Source: Himantopus leucocephalus
Lineage: Eukaryota; Chordata; Aves; Charadriiformes; Recurvirostridae
Direction: 5' to 3'
DNA length: 64,000 bases
Assembly: GCA_003993805.1 (NCBI GenBank)
Contig: RSEF01000004.1
Location: 6,411,306 to 6,475,305 of the forward strand
Both the position numbers and the translations under genes were made by a program. Below the pieces are notes generated by a model. That model worked only from the letters and a program-made list of their open reading frames with translations, ran no database searches and was not told the origin of the DNA. This document shows, piece by piece, positions 24,459-36,690 of the stretch; the stretch's first letter is position 1, and each line of letters starts with the position of its first letter.

Positions 24459-24493
24459 CATACGCTCATGGGTGCGTATGCACACACATACGC
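24459..24493. repeat. alternating stem-loop pair
   Basis: CATACGC occurs at 24459-24465 and again at 24487-24493, with the complementary GCGTATG at 24474-24480 between them. The middle copy can pair with either side, giving two mutually exclusive 7-bp hairpins. It may be chance. Confidence 0.6.
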
Positions 24494-24991
24494 TCTTCAA
24501 GACGCCTCGTTTCTTTTTCTTTCTCTCCCCCTAAGCCCCTTGAGTCACTCCCATGAGCACACTTCTGCCCTCTCACGGCTTGTCAAATAACAAACATTAC
24601 AAAACTACAAAGCTAAGGCACTCAACTCATGGAGGCTCCTCAATGTATTGCTGCAGTTCAGTACGTCATTAATATTCAAGAGATGCATCAACCGCTCTGT
24701 ATAACCACTTTATCTCACCAACTCTGTTGGTGTCCCGTCTCCCCAAACCCCTTTTTCTCCATTCTCCCTTTTGTCCATCAAAATCCCTTTGTTCTTTTCT
24801 CCCTGTTAGCAGGGACAGTTATTTACTGCACCCACATACAACATGGCAAACCCCATTCCAGGCTTTCTCACCAGTCCAGTAAAACAAATTCCCTTCTTTG
24901 CCTTTGATAAATTGGAAAAATGTAACACAAAATATAGGTAATCACAGCGACTGGAGTTAAAAACAGCACAGTTAGCTTCTTATATCGCAAC

Positions 24992-25216
24992 TCTTATCTG
25001 AATGAGTTTACCTTTAATCCTACGGAAAACTCTACAGAACTGAACAGAATTTCAAATAGATCAAAAATTGACTCCATTACGTGAAAAGATCAGAAACACA
25101 CATNTCTTATCTGAATGAGTTTACCTTTAATCCTACGGAAAACTCTACGGAACTGAACAAAATTTCAAATAGATCAAAAATTGACTCCGTTACGTGAAAA
25201 GATCAGAAACACACAT
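24992..25216. repeat. 112-bp duplication around a single N (assembly join)
   Basis: Copies 24992-25103 and 25105-25216 flank the N at 25104. They have equal length and differ at three positions, all A/G changes. It is read as unmerged contig ends or haplotypes, as at 17851-18105. Confidence 0.9.
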
Positions 25217-26439
25217 GTGATTGAAAACTATTCAGACGAATCCTCGGGTAAAGGCTTCAGTGGGACTTAGAGTGGGTGTCAGTTATGCAGCCTCACCCCG
25301 ACCTCGCGTGCAGGTGAACTCCGCAGAGCCCTCACGGACTCGGCAGAAACACGAAACAAAGACAGGCAAGGCCAGAGAGTAAGCACTGGTTTTTTGCAAC
25401 CAGTGGCCAAGGGCTGCGTTGCGTGGCTTACCGAGTCACCGCGCACCAGCACAACCGCAGGGACCGTGCAGAAGCTCGGCTGCTGGTACCCTGACTTCTC
25501 TTTGCACAGGACTAAAGAAGGCATAAGCTCAATCGCGTGAACTTGTATCTGCCGAGGGCTAAGAGTTCATATATTGACAGCCAATGGGGAACACCTGATA
25601 TGAGATAACCCAAAAGCACGTGCAAGTCTATTCTTAAGATAAAATATGAGCAGCACTGACATGGTGAGTTAGCTCTGGGTATTATCAGCATTCACTCCCT
25701 TGAAATATATTAACAGCTCTTTTCTTCTTTGTATATTATGAAGACTTCAATCCATATTATGAATTATGAACCTAATTCTGTTCCCAGTAATGTTAATAGC
25801 AGACAAATGCGTCTCTACACTTAATATATTCTTTTCAATGTCATTAACTTATTAGTGAATATCAAGTTCTGCTGTCACTACAAAACATTTCACATCATTC
25901 TACAAAATGATCTAGTACTTCAGAGAAGAAAGAAATGCATAGTAAGAGAACAGTCACCTCTCTTCTTAAGAGCCTAAGGTGGAACATCGCTCTGATGTCA
26001 CTCCTTTCACCACTTAATTCAACTCGCGTCCACATTTTGCTCCAGTCCAAGGCATGCACATCGTGGCCCAACTAACAAAAGGAGGCGAAGCGTTGCAGGG
26101 AACGTCTCAGGAACGACATCACTTTTGGCAAAATGAACTAAACCAAAGAAAAATAAAATCAAGCAAAAACCCCAACCCAACCCCCCTGTTGTTCTCTAAA
26201 AACAAATTCCAGATGGGTCCATCTATTTGTCTTCATCAGCTTATCCCCTCCTAATCATTACAAACTTCGTTTGGAAAGCCTTCAGTTTCAGCCCTGAGCA
26301 CACTCACAATTTAAGGGGGGGGAAAAAAAAAAAATAGTATCCAGACAACTCAGTATCATAGATCAAGGGAAGTATTCCTGTCACAGTAAGAAAAACCACA
26401 AAGCACCCAGGGATTTGATGAGCATGAGAAATCAATCAT

Positions 26440-26458
26440 GCATCAAGTCGATTGATGC
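26440..26458. repeat. 7-bp stem-loop in an AT-rich block
   Basis: GCATCAA at 26440-26446 pairs with TTGATGC at 26452-26458, loop GTCGA. The motif AATCAATCATGCATCAA around it resembles paired PBX/HOX-type sites, which is suggestive only. Confidence 0.5.
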
Positions 26459-27997
26459 GGTTTATTTTAAGTCCTTCTCTTCTGATTTATTGCCATCATT
26501 GCCACCAATTTGCATAGATAATAGAACAAGACACCCTCTTAAAGCCTTAATCAGGAATTAAAAAGTAATATACTGTTACATCTCTTTCTGCTCATCAGAA
26601 AAGCGCGCACATTAATGTTTAATGTCAGTTTTATTATAGGGATGGTACCGGATTGGAAAGAGGCACTTTAAACTCTTCCGTGACATCACCACCAATTTGT
26701 CACCGTAATAGCTGCAAATCAAAAAAAAAACAGTCAACAAATCCTTCAAGCTAAAGCAGGGTGTAAACATGACTGTTACACGAAAAACAAGGGTGAGCTG
26801 TATTTCTGAGAGCAGCGCAATTTTCTTTTCAGTACGGCAAGTACTGCTACGACTGCAATATTCTTGCGACGCATTTCCAAACTTTGCCAATTTTTTTTTG
26901 TGAGGAGCGAGATGATTTTTTCATGCTTTCAGCGTACTGAAGACGAGTGGGCAGCTTGCTGCTCAGTAAAGTGATTTCTTTGACAAGTACCGATATCATT
27001 TGCAAAAACCTCATAAATATGCACAACTGTTTAAAAACAATGGCGAAACAATGAGAGCCTTGCCTCAAAGAGCCAGAGAAAAATATCTTACAAGAGCAAG
27101 AGTTCAGTCACAAAGCATATGTCTAAGAGGAAAGATGGAGGGGGGAACTCAGAGATGAGCACTGAACTGCTGCCTCCGCGTAGCAGGTTCTGCACAAAAC
27201 CGTGAGCAGCCCTGGAAGAAAAAAAAAAAAACTCCGAAAGAGATGCTCGGATGGCACACTGACCTCAGGAAGCGTGTTGGGAGCACGTGCTCGCAAAGAA
27301 CCTGGGAAAGAGAAGCAGGAAAAATTGTACTCTGATTTTCATGGAGAACAGAAATTGGCAAAGTAAAACACCAGGCAGGATTGGCTACTAGCCGCGGCTA
27401 CGGGACAGTGGGCTGGATCAGGCTCTGGATCAAGCCGATACGGTTGTAAGAAATTCAGTACCGTACACCTTAAAAGCAGTGAGTGCTCTTAAGGATGTGA
27501 CGCAATCCATCCAATACACCGCCTATGAGATCCTCGGGTCACAAACTGCTGGGCTCCAATTTACGCAGGGGCTACAGAGAGAACTGTGTCTTTGTGCTCC
27601 CCCTTCCTAGCTGAGCAGCTTTCTCCTCCACGATTCCTGCTTGCAAGAACTCTTTTCTTCTACTGTCCTCCCTTCTTGGTTGCTTCTATCACACCTTTGC
27701 TCAGGGCGCAGCAGCACCCAGACTTGGCCATGTAGTAACGGAGCCTGCTTACCTGCAGGGCCAGGGCAATAAAATATTAAATATGACTGTCTGCATATAA
27801 AGAAATGCAAAGCTGAGCTCCCAGGACCAAATGCTGAAGCCTCAGAAGTATTTTCCCCCAGATTTCTCACATTTTGTAGGTTGGGTTTTGGTTGGGTTTT
27901 TTTTTCAGCTTTGCCAAAAGAGCTGTGGCTCTTTGACTAACAGATCCAGGTCTTGGATTTCACAGAGCTTTCAGAGGATAAAGCATGGTGACAGCAT

Positions 27998-28190
27998 GGG
28001 TGGTGAGACACCGTCCCAGGTTGCCCAGAGAAGCTGTGGCTGCCCCATCCCTGGAGGTGTTCAAGGCCAGGTTGGACGGGGCTTGGAGCAACCTGGGCTG
28101 GTGGGAGGTGTCCCTGCCCAGGGCAGGGGGGTCGGAACTGGATGGTCTTTAAGGTCCCTTCCAACCTAAGCCATTCCATGATTCTATGAT
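27998..28190 (+). mobile_element. CR1 LINE, 5'-truncated 3' end
   Basis: This ~190-bp sense copy starts at GGGTGGTGAGACACCG and ends in CCATTCCATGATTCTATGAT. Its core (AGAAGCTGTGGCTGCCCCAT to GGAGGTGTCCCTGCCCAGGG) is base-for-base the same as the copy at 13.7 kb over more than 100 bp, so the two belong to one subfamily. Confidence 0.95.
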
Positions 28191-28992
28191 AGCCACGGCC
28201 ACGAGAGACTCGCAGTCTTGCTGCTGTGACCCAGGCTCAGCTGGTAGCAGAGTAACCCGGGCTTAAAGCGGTGGGACCGTGGCACCAGGCTGCCCTGCAG
28301 CTGAAGACCCAACCTTGTAATCATCCTTATTAAAACTTATTCAAGTCAGGGGATTGCTTATATGGTTATCTGACACCAGTCATGACTTGCGAGACTGAAT
28401 CTTTTCCTTGCTAAATAAGGAAGACATCACAGGGGCTCTGTCATTAAGCAGCTTTACAGGTGTTGCTTCCTTTAACTCTGTTAAAATAATGAAGAATTAA
28501 AGTTTGCTAAGAAGCTTCTCCCTCCAAAAGAACCTATATATAGATGAAAGATGAAATCTGCTGCATGTCTCCATGTTAAAAATAACTGCAATATTAAAAA
28601 TTTAAATTCTCCGACAAAGAACTGTCATTATTAACAGTTCTAATGCCAAGTTAAAAATTACACCCAATCAGCACAGAACAACATTTGGAAGCTCTTTTAG
28701 AAATGAATGAGACAAAGATTAGCTGCTATAAAAATATAGTATCGCTTGTATGAAGCGGAAATTATCTGTCCAGAAGAAAAAAAAATAATCACTTGCCGTT
28801 CCTGACATATAGCTAACACACTGGGGCTGAAACAAGAACAATTTTAAAATCAAATCAGCTTCAAGTCAATTCCGAAGACAAATATCTTTTCACTAGAGAA
28901 ATCTAGGATGCAGGTTTTGTTCAGGATGGTTATTGACAGAGGTTGTTAAAAATATAACTCTCAAAACATTCCAAGAAATGCTGATTAAGGGA

Positions 28993-29217
28993 TTAGCTTC
29001 CAACCAGAAAAAGGTTCTTGCTTCTTGCATTTCTGTTGTGTTTTTTCCTATAAAAATGTTTAAAAATCTGTTAAACAAACTGGACATTAACATCACNTTA
29101 GCTTCCAACCAGAAAAAGGTTCTTGCTTCTTGCATTTCTGTCGTGTTTTTTCCTATAAAAATGTTTAAAAATCTGTTAATCAACAAACTGGACATTAACA
29201 TCATNCATTAACATCAC
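28993..29217. repeat. duplication with two single Ns (assembly join)
   Basis: Copy one is 28993-29096 and copy two is 29098-29204, separated by N at 29097. They differ by one internal C/T, a last-base difference and a 3-base insertion in copy two. A second N at 29205 is followed by a 12-bp repeat of CATTAACATCAC. Three contig ends seem to have been laid side by side. Confidence 0.9.
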
Positions 29218-30453
29218 CTGACTCATTCTGTTCAAAAGAATTAACCGTGTTGGTATGAGGATAGCAGTTGCGTTTAGGCGCTCTTTTTCCGTAGTGGACA
29301 CCCGCTCATCTAACACTGCACATTTGTTGCAAGGCCCATGTTTCCCCAAAACTTTTTTTTTTTTTTTTTTAAGGAGTAAATCACAGGGCAGGAGAGTCTA
29401 TGCATATTAAAAAAAAACCCAAAACAAACAAACCCAACCCACTGTTAAGATAGATGACAACCACATTTACTGGGCTCCTCATAAGCCCAAATAGATCACG
29501 ACACGAACACGCCAGCGTGCGCAGCGGTGCTGATGGATTTTTGCCTCCCTCCTTGCCTTCCCTTTCTTCCATCCCTTGTCAGCGCAGGCCACTGCAGAGG
29601 TGACGGGTGACACCAAAAGGCAACTGCCACACACGTGCCAGTGGTCCCTTCACTCCGTCAGCTTCAGAAGCAGCTGGCCAGACGGCTGGTTCTTGTTCTT
29701 TACCACATCCTACTCCTCGCCTCTCACTGCAGGGAATTTCCTTCACAATTTTAATAGAAAATTCCCTCTTGAAACTAATTTGACAGAGTGGAATCCAAAT
29801 TGCACTCTGCTTCAAATAAAATACCTTCGGAACAATGTACTCTGAGTGTAGAAGGAGAAGACGACGAACTAATAAATGAGACTGAAGATAAAAATTGCAA
29901 ATTTTTCAGTGGAGAATGATAGCACTTAGTAAAGATAATTGCACACATTCACCATAAAATGAGAACTTGAGGAGAATACCGTAAGTCACAAAATATTTGG
30001 ATTTGAAGTATTAAAAATGTATTGCAACTGAGGCTCTATCAGCTGAAAAAACGGTGTTACCTATTTCCTGCATTGTAAGTTAACCCATTGTACGTGTACA
30101 GCTATGCAATTCATCTTGGGACAAAAATGACTTCTTTTTCAGGCTGTTTCTACTGTAGCAGTACTCATTCTTACTGCAGCATCACAGAACAAACATCAGA
30201 CTGAAAATAAAACCCAGTGATAAAAAGATGTCCAGGCCTTTAATTAGCGTAAATGGCTTAAGTCCACAAAATGAAGGGAAACTAAATAACTTGACGTCAT
30301 CTTCTGATGTAGAGGGGAGGTGGGTGGAAGACAGTGGGGGTAGCAAGGCAAACATCACCTTCCGTCTCCCTTGTTGTCCTAGAGTGGCCAAAACTGCTTC
30401 AGAAAAAGAGAGTTAAGTTTATAGTTTTGTCACCTCTTCAAGCTCAAAAACAC

Positions 30454-30537
30454 AGATAGCCGAGTAGGTTGAGGGTTGGTTTGTGGTTTAGTCTNAGATA
30501 GCCAAGTAGGTTGAGGGTTGGTTTGTGGTTTTAGTCT
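30454..30537. repeat. ~41-bp duplication around a single N (assembly join)
   Basis: Bases 30454-30494 and 30496-30537 are copies differing by one G/A and one extra T. They flank the N at 30495. Confidence 0.88.
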
Positions 30538-30939
30538 TTTATACGCCCAGCTAACGCACTGGAGGTATTGGTCTGGTTTGCGTTGTCCCTGCTCACACAA
30601 AATAACAGACTTTTTCCCGTCAATGAAAAACAGAATTTAGCTTTTGGAATACCTGCCGCATCTTTTCCTTCCTCAATAACAATATGATCTTGAGATACTT
30701 TGGGGTTTACTTTAGTATGCCAGGGATATCTAAATTGCATCTCTTCAGTTACATGCTAGATAAAAGTTGCCCAGTACAGTTTTCTTTGCCTGTCTTCATG
30801 GTGCTTATATGTTAAGATATCTTTATCTTCAGGATAGTATATTTGGTAAAAAAATTATTTGCCCTGTGAGACCATGTTATTACTTCACTATTGAATTCCG
30901 ACTTTTGACTGAAGGCTACCATGCAACTTCTCCAACAGT

Positions 30940-30999
30940 CTGATAAAAAAAACGGAGGAAAGTATTTCNCTGATAAAAAAAAATGGAGGAAAGTATTTC
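30940..30999. repeat. ~29-bp duplication around a single N (assembly join)
   Basis: CTGATAAAAAAAACGGAGG at 30940 recurs from 30970 with a C/T change and an altered A-run length. The N is at 30969. Homopolymer length differences suggest read-error or allelic overlap. Confidence 0.85.
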
Positions 31000-31665
31000 C
31001 AAGAGAATAAACAGCTCATGTTTAGAATAAATTTAAGGATAACGCTTATTTCTATTCACACTTAGGGCATCAGCTACAGCCCTTCACCCTCGTTTAATTA
31101 CACAAGCCAAACCCTACCAGTATTCTCAGAACAGGTTTAAGGACAAGGACTCTTCCATGACCCCAGCTCAGCTCCACCTTCCCACCACCACCAGCACAAG
31201 AGCACTCTGATTTTGCAGGTCCTAGGTTTGTTTAACAGGCCTTACCTTTTCTAAGCTGATTTTGAGAAAAAAAAAACAACCACAAAACCAACACCAAACC
31301 TCATTTTGACAGAAAACCAGATTAAGCACATGCCAAAGTAACCGGCTTGCAAACATCTGACTCCCGGCAATCCAAGGCCCCTTGCTCTCCGGGAGGAATA
31401 CCTTTGAGCAAACCTCTTGTTGCAATGCTTGTAAAGTACTGTTGGGTAAAACCGCCAGACCACTGTGGTCCTCTTAAATTGCCAAGGCATTTAAGACACT
31501 AAAGTAGTTCAGATAAACATTATTTCACTGCCAGCTATGGAAGCGTTGGGTGTCGGTTTGGTTTGAAACCATCTTCACCTACCAAACAGTTAACAGGACC
31601 GTTAGTGATTTAGCAAGTATTAAGTATTGCTCACGCTCAGGTTTGTGCAAAAAAAAAAAAAAAAA

Positions 31666-31765
31666 NNNNNNNNNNNNNNNNNNNNNNNNNNNNNNNNNNN
31701 NNNNNNNNNNNNNNNNNNNNNNNNNNNNNNNNNNNNNNNNNNNNNNNNNNNNNNNNNNNNNNNNN
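31666..31765. other. assembly gap, 100 N
   Basis: The gap is preceded by an A-run (31649-31665) and followed by a T-run (31766-31776), so the break probably occurred in homopolymer sequence. The true size is unknown. Confidence 0.99.
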
Positions 31766-34700
31766 TTTTTTTTTTTAAATTATAATTAAACATATTTTCA
31801 AAGGCTGGAAGAATTATTTATGCTGTTAGAAAAGAGTCTTATCCATCAAGAGAAGAGACTTAGAAATTTTTTCTCGGAGGCCAGACAGGCAATCGAGTTA
31901 CCACGCACCAGCGAGTTACGCCTGCCAACCTGGGGCACTACCTGCCACGGCACCCACTCCGGCCGCACCACAAACCTGGAGGAAAACAAACTTGCTGCCA
32001 TAAGCCTGCTAATATGCTTGGTTAAATCTTCGTGAATGCTTCAGAGAGGGTGTTCAACCCTGTGTCCACCGCAGGCTGAGGACAGGCGTCCAGCCAGTTA
32101 GCGTGACTCAGGGGACACAGGGTTACCCTGTGCCCCGCACTATCGCTACCCGAGGTCACGACAGGAGAACAAGGCACGTCTGCTTTTTGCACTGTTAGTC
32201 TTGTCTTCATTCTAGGAATCTACCAACCCCTGCAGAGCAGGGTAAGTGGACAAACATGCAAAAACTCCTGGAAGTTGTACCCAAGCAGTTTACTCTAAGC
32301 CCATTTGCGTGGCTCAGGTGGAAGTTTCTTCTTCAGGAGTTGATCATCAGCCTATGGGCTCCTTCCCTTTTAAAATCCATCCAGCTTTTGAAATGCAGTA
32401 CCCCAAAACAGGAGACTCCTCTCCTTTACTACCTGCCTGGGTAGCACACGTGGAAGAGGATGGGCAGCGCAGATGGGCTGCGAGAACCAGATGCCCGTGT
32501 GGAAAGTAGCCTGCTAACTCCGGCAGCCGACTCCTTGGCTAGTTCCACTGATAATAGCTGAGATGACAGTTCTGGAGTTGCCTCCGGGTCTATCACATGG
32601 TTATCCAGCTGATGAGCTATCCAGGCTGTCCTAACCTTTGAGATATAACTTTTATTCAATTTGCCCGTCTTCCAGGGGAAATGATGCATTCTCCTTCACT
32701 TACTGTGCAAGTCCTTTAATAAAATTCTCCCAATGGATTCTTTATGGATAGATAAAATGAAATGGTTCTGCTTGCTCAGTCTGGTTTCTTCTTGGATCTC
32801 GCTGGATATTTTTAGGTTCTGACTGGACCAATAATATCTTCTAGATATCAAGACAAATGTTATCTTTAAAGGAACAAAAGGCAAGCGACATAAATCAGTA
32901 AGAAATTCACCCAAAATCTGTGATACAGGTCTCTGAAAAAGCTGGCATTTATGAGAGATCAGTGGAAAGGCTTTAGGAGCCTGAATGAAGTTATTTTGTT
33001 GATTCCTTTTAGCAGCTTGAGCAGGCTGGTTCCCAAACTTCAATTGAGAGGAATTCGCATCAAAGCACTGCTGCTTTTTAAGCCTGCTTTCCACAGGGAG
33101 GAAGAATCACAGAGAAAAGTCCTGGAGGGAGTCCAGGGTAAAGTTTATGTTTACAAACACGATCCTGCCTCAGGGTTTTGTTCCTTAAGAGTCCCTAGAA
33201 GGTGTAAGTTTTGGACACAATTCATAAATTTTCAGATCTTAGGAAAAATCATAAATGCTGAACCAGACCAAACATTTCTGGTAATTTAAGCTGAACTTTT
33301 GTGTAACATAGGTTATAAACAAACAAACGATTCTCAACAGGAGTTTTTTTGGTGGACCAGAGCAGGGAAAGCGTGCTGTTCACCTGAGCGTGAGCCTGAC
33401 AACCTGGTTTGTGCCCTGTGAGGCAGATTCAGCTCACGGACCTGATCTCCTCTCCCACCCACCGCTCCCAGGACAGCCTGGCTTAAAACCTGGATCTTCT
33501 CTAGTATCTTCTTCAGAAAGAGAAGTCTCATCTTAAAAAAAAAAAACCAGCTAATGAAGAATCCACTGCTGTTCCTAATTAAGGTCTTCCCAAATCAATA
33601 AAGATGTTCATCTGATTTCTTGCATAAATTGCTATATGTAGTGACATGAATTTCACTCTCTCCCAACCCCGCCTGTTCAATGATGCTCCATCTCCCTTGT
33701 GACACGCTGAGGATCCACTGGCTTTCCCACAACGTCTCTGGAGTAAGAGAAGTGATGAGATGTGGCCTGTCCTCTCTTCTCATGGATTAGAGAGAGGCAC
33801 AAATGGGGCATCCGTAACACACGCACGGACCTACCCCAGCATCTGACACAGTGACTTATGACTCATCAGACAGAAGTATCTCTGAATAGACAGATGGCAT
33901 CTAATACAGTACATTATTAACAGAGATTTAATGACCAGAATAAGTAATTATATGCCAGAAGCTTGTTTCAGTCAGGCTAAATAGCAGCAAACCAAGCAAA
34001 TCATTCTGCTACTAATGTAAAGGGGCGATGCTATTTACAACGATTCGTTAAGACTTTACCCTAGGCGAGGAAGAATTAAACTTCACAGAAAAAAAAAAAC
34101 CCAAACACCAAAGGGCAGCAGGCAGGCTGGATAGAGGGGAAACAGAAAGCAGACGGAGAAAGAGAGACCACATGTCCTCGAGGAAGGACAGTGCATATTG
34201 GGGAAGATAGGCCATGTGCCAAGACTGGCTGATGTCTTCTAAAGGTACATCAAACTTCGAGTCTTCAGAGCTCGCTTTCAGCATGTTCAGAGTCATTCCT
34301 CCTCTGAATCACCAGATAAATCAACATCTTGATCATGTATTTCACATCCTTGCAGCGCCAGGCAAACATGAGCTAATTCCAACTATGCACAAGAACCTAG
34401 GTAAACGTGACTACCCCCAAATAAAAATGCAGAACTACAACAAAGGGTCAGCAACGTCACCAGGGCAGGGTGCCAAGTCTACTGCTGGAAGGTCCTGGCT
34501 CCGGATTCAATGTTTAGTTTGATCGATCATCAATTTTCAGGCTGTTGTGTGCACGAGTTGCCTCTTTCAGAAGATAAACCATCCTAATCTGCTCTGAATA
34601 ATACAAGCAACAACAAGAAAAGCATGATCTGCACCCCCCAAAACACAGGATATTATGCTTCTCCACAGCACGTCTCTACGGCCCAACTTCTGCTCAGCTT

Positions 34701-36229
34701 GAAAACCACCAAACTGGACCAGTGACCCTGGGATTACCTCTGTCCACCCTATCCAGCACAATAAACGACAAGGAGCACAGCTCGTTAAAAAAAGATTGAC
34801 CTAATTACTTAGGGACAAATAAAAGTTAGATGTCTGAATGCATTATGATAACTCTTTTGCATATATTCTCAATATTTCATTACTTCTGCTTGTATTTTCA
34901 ATACAGATAAAGTTTAAATAGTTTGATGAGGTTAAAATATTCCCACAATAAAATGAGAGGAAAACCATGTTCAGTTGAAAATACGAAAAAAAATTCAGCG
35001 ACAGCCACGACTACTTTTAAAGAACAAGCCATTTCACCTTTTGCGATTTTGGGAAATGCTACAGATAAACGCCATTTTTGTTCGTTGCATTAACAGTATC
35101 TAACCTTTCTATTCGAGTGCTAAATAAGGTATGCTCTTCCCAACATCAAAACGCAAAAGATCGGGTATTTCAAAGATTTGATGCCGTTTATGAAAAACCA
35201 TCGTATTCTCAGCTGTGTCTCATACAGTGCTTCTTTTTACCGTGTACTTTTACTCCTTCTNCATGCTCTTCCCAACATAAAAATGCAAAAGATCGTGTAT
35301 TTCAAAGATTTGATGCCGTTTATGAAAAACCATCATATTCTCAGCTGCGTCTCATACAGTGCTTCTTTTTACCGTGTACTTTTACTCCTTCTGTCTGCCA
35401 ACTGCAGTACTTAGTCTATCAGAGCATCAGTCATATAAACAATGATGTACCGCCCATTCCACATATAATGCCCAGATGGGCACTCCTGGCACTCTCCAAA
35501 CTACCTCTAACTTCAGCATCTTTCTACTGCAAGTGGAAACGGGATAGGACAAAGAAACAGGTGAAAGACAAGGAAAAATGTGTATCATCTTTCGTCAAGA
35601 AAAGATATTGTTTTCACTCCCACACTTCTATTTTTTGCATTGCTGAAGCACAAGATGCTCTCTGAAATGTTACTTATGAAGTATGCAAAGACTCTGTGTC
35701 ACATCAGATGGCTCAAGCTGTTGGATGATTTATTGTGATTGTGCTAATTATCTCTTACTAATTATTGCAGTCTCATGTTCACAGTCCTAAGCAACATGCA
35801 GAACTTGCATTCAGCCCAACTGCAAGAGATCAATTAAAAAAACCAAACAAAAAAACTCCTGCAAAAACACACAATGAAATTTACCCCTATGTCAATATCT
35901 CCACTTGTCCATCACTTGACCCAATTCTGCATCCCAGAAAAGCTCAGGGGAATAGGACCTTCTCCGGTGCATACTGGGGGTCAGTAAATCAGTATTTCAA
36001 GGGCATGACCTGGAGAATGCTTCACCCAACAGCTCCATTCAGCTTACAGTAAGTACTTTGGAAGTCCATGCATAGTAAGAAGTACTTTGGAAGATCACAA
36101 GCAGATCAAAGCCATCTCAGTGGGGCCCCACGGCAGAACAGGACACTGACATCCTACAGCACTGCTGGGGCTGACACCAGCATCCCCCGGCTGGGCTGCA
36201 ACAGGGTGCTCAGCTAAGGGTGTGAAGAG
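31766..36229. other. unique non-coding sequence
   Basis: No exon or transposon was recognised. The block 33840-34010 contains an AP-1-type TGACTCA at 33859-33865 and AT-rich homeodomain-like words. A 14-base direct repeat AAGTACTTTGGAAG occurs at 36051-36064 and 36080-36093. The long frame at 35078-35665 depends on the duplicated contig ends below. Confidence 0.5.
35131..35392. repeat. 130-bp duplication around a single N (assembly join)
   Basis: Copies 35131-35260 and 35263-35392 flank the N at 35261. They are equal in length with five substitutions (about 96 percent identity). The duplication keeps a reading frame open across it and so inflates a 195-codon frame that repeats the same peptide twice. 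Confidence 0.9.
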
Positions 36230-36690
36230 ATCATAGAATCATGGAATGGCTTAGGTTGGAAAGGACCTTAAAGACCACCTAATTCCAACCCCCTGCCCTG
36301 GGCAGGGACACCTCCCACCAGCCCAGGTTGCTCCAAGCCCCGTCCAACCTGGCCTTGAACACCTCCAGGGATGGGGCAGCCACAGCTTCTCTGGGCAACC
36401 TGGGACACTGCCTCACCACCCTCAGAGTGAAAAATTTCTTCCTAATATCTAATGTAAATCTACTCTCTTGCAGTTTGAAGCCATTCCCCCTCATCCTATC
36501 ATTACATGCCCCTGTAAAAAGTCCCTCCCCAGCTTTCCTGTAGGAGCCCTTCAGATACTGGAAGGGGCTCTGAGGTCTCCCCAGAGTCTTCTCTTCTCCA
36601 GGCTGAACACCCCCAACTCTCTCAGCCTGTCCTCATAGCAGAGGGGCTCCAGCCCTCTGATCATCTTCGTGGCCTCCTCTGGACCCGCAG
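36230..36690 (-). mobile_element. CR1 LINE, longest copy in the window
   Basis: This ~460-bp minus-strand copy begins with ATCATAGAATCATGGAATGG and extends through the conserved core, TTGAAGCCATTCCCCCTC, CTTCTCCAGGCTGAACACCC and CAGCCTGTCCTCATAGCAGA to the CCTCTGGACCCGCAGG region. It covers the 3' untranslated part of CR1 but not the reverse-transcriptase domain. It is 5'-truncated like every other copy here. Confidence 0.96.

Larger units (their letters stand above)
22501..27997. other. AT-rich unique non-coding sequence
   Basis: No exon or known repeat was recognised. A T-rich tract lies near 22886-22910, a short CA run at 23360-23373 and a pyrimidine tract at 27881-27907 just before a CR1 copy. 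The block at 26400-26560 has the look of a conserved non-coding element and contains a small stem-loop. Confidence 0.55.
28191..31665. other. AT-rich unique sequence with several assembly joins
   Basis: No exon or transposon was recognised. It contains an 18-base T-run at 29353-29370, and an A/C-rich patch at 29408-29440. Four single Ns (29097, 29205, 30495, 30969) show that this stretch is poorly assembled. Confidence 0.55.

Noticed and set aside
35078..35665. 195-codon plus-strand open frame, the longest in the window
   Set aside because: It crosses an N and repeats the same peptide twice because of the 130-bp contig-end duplication. No known domain.
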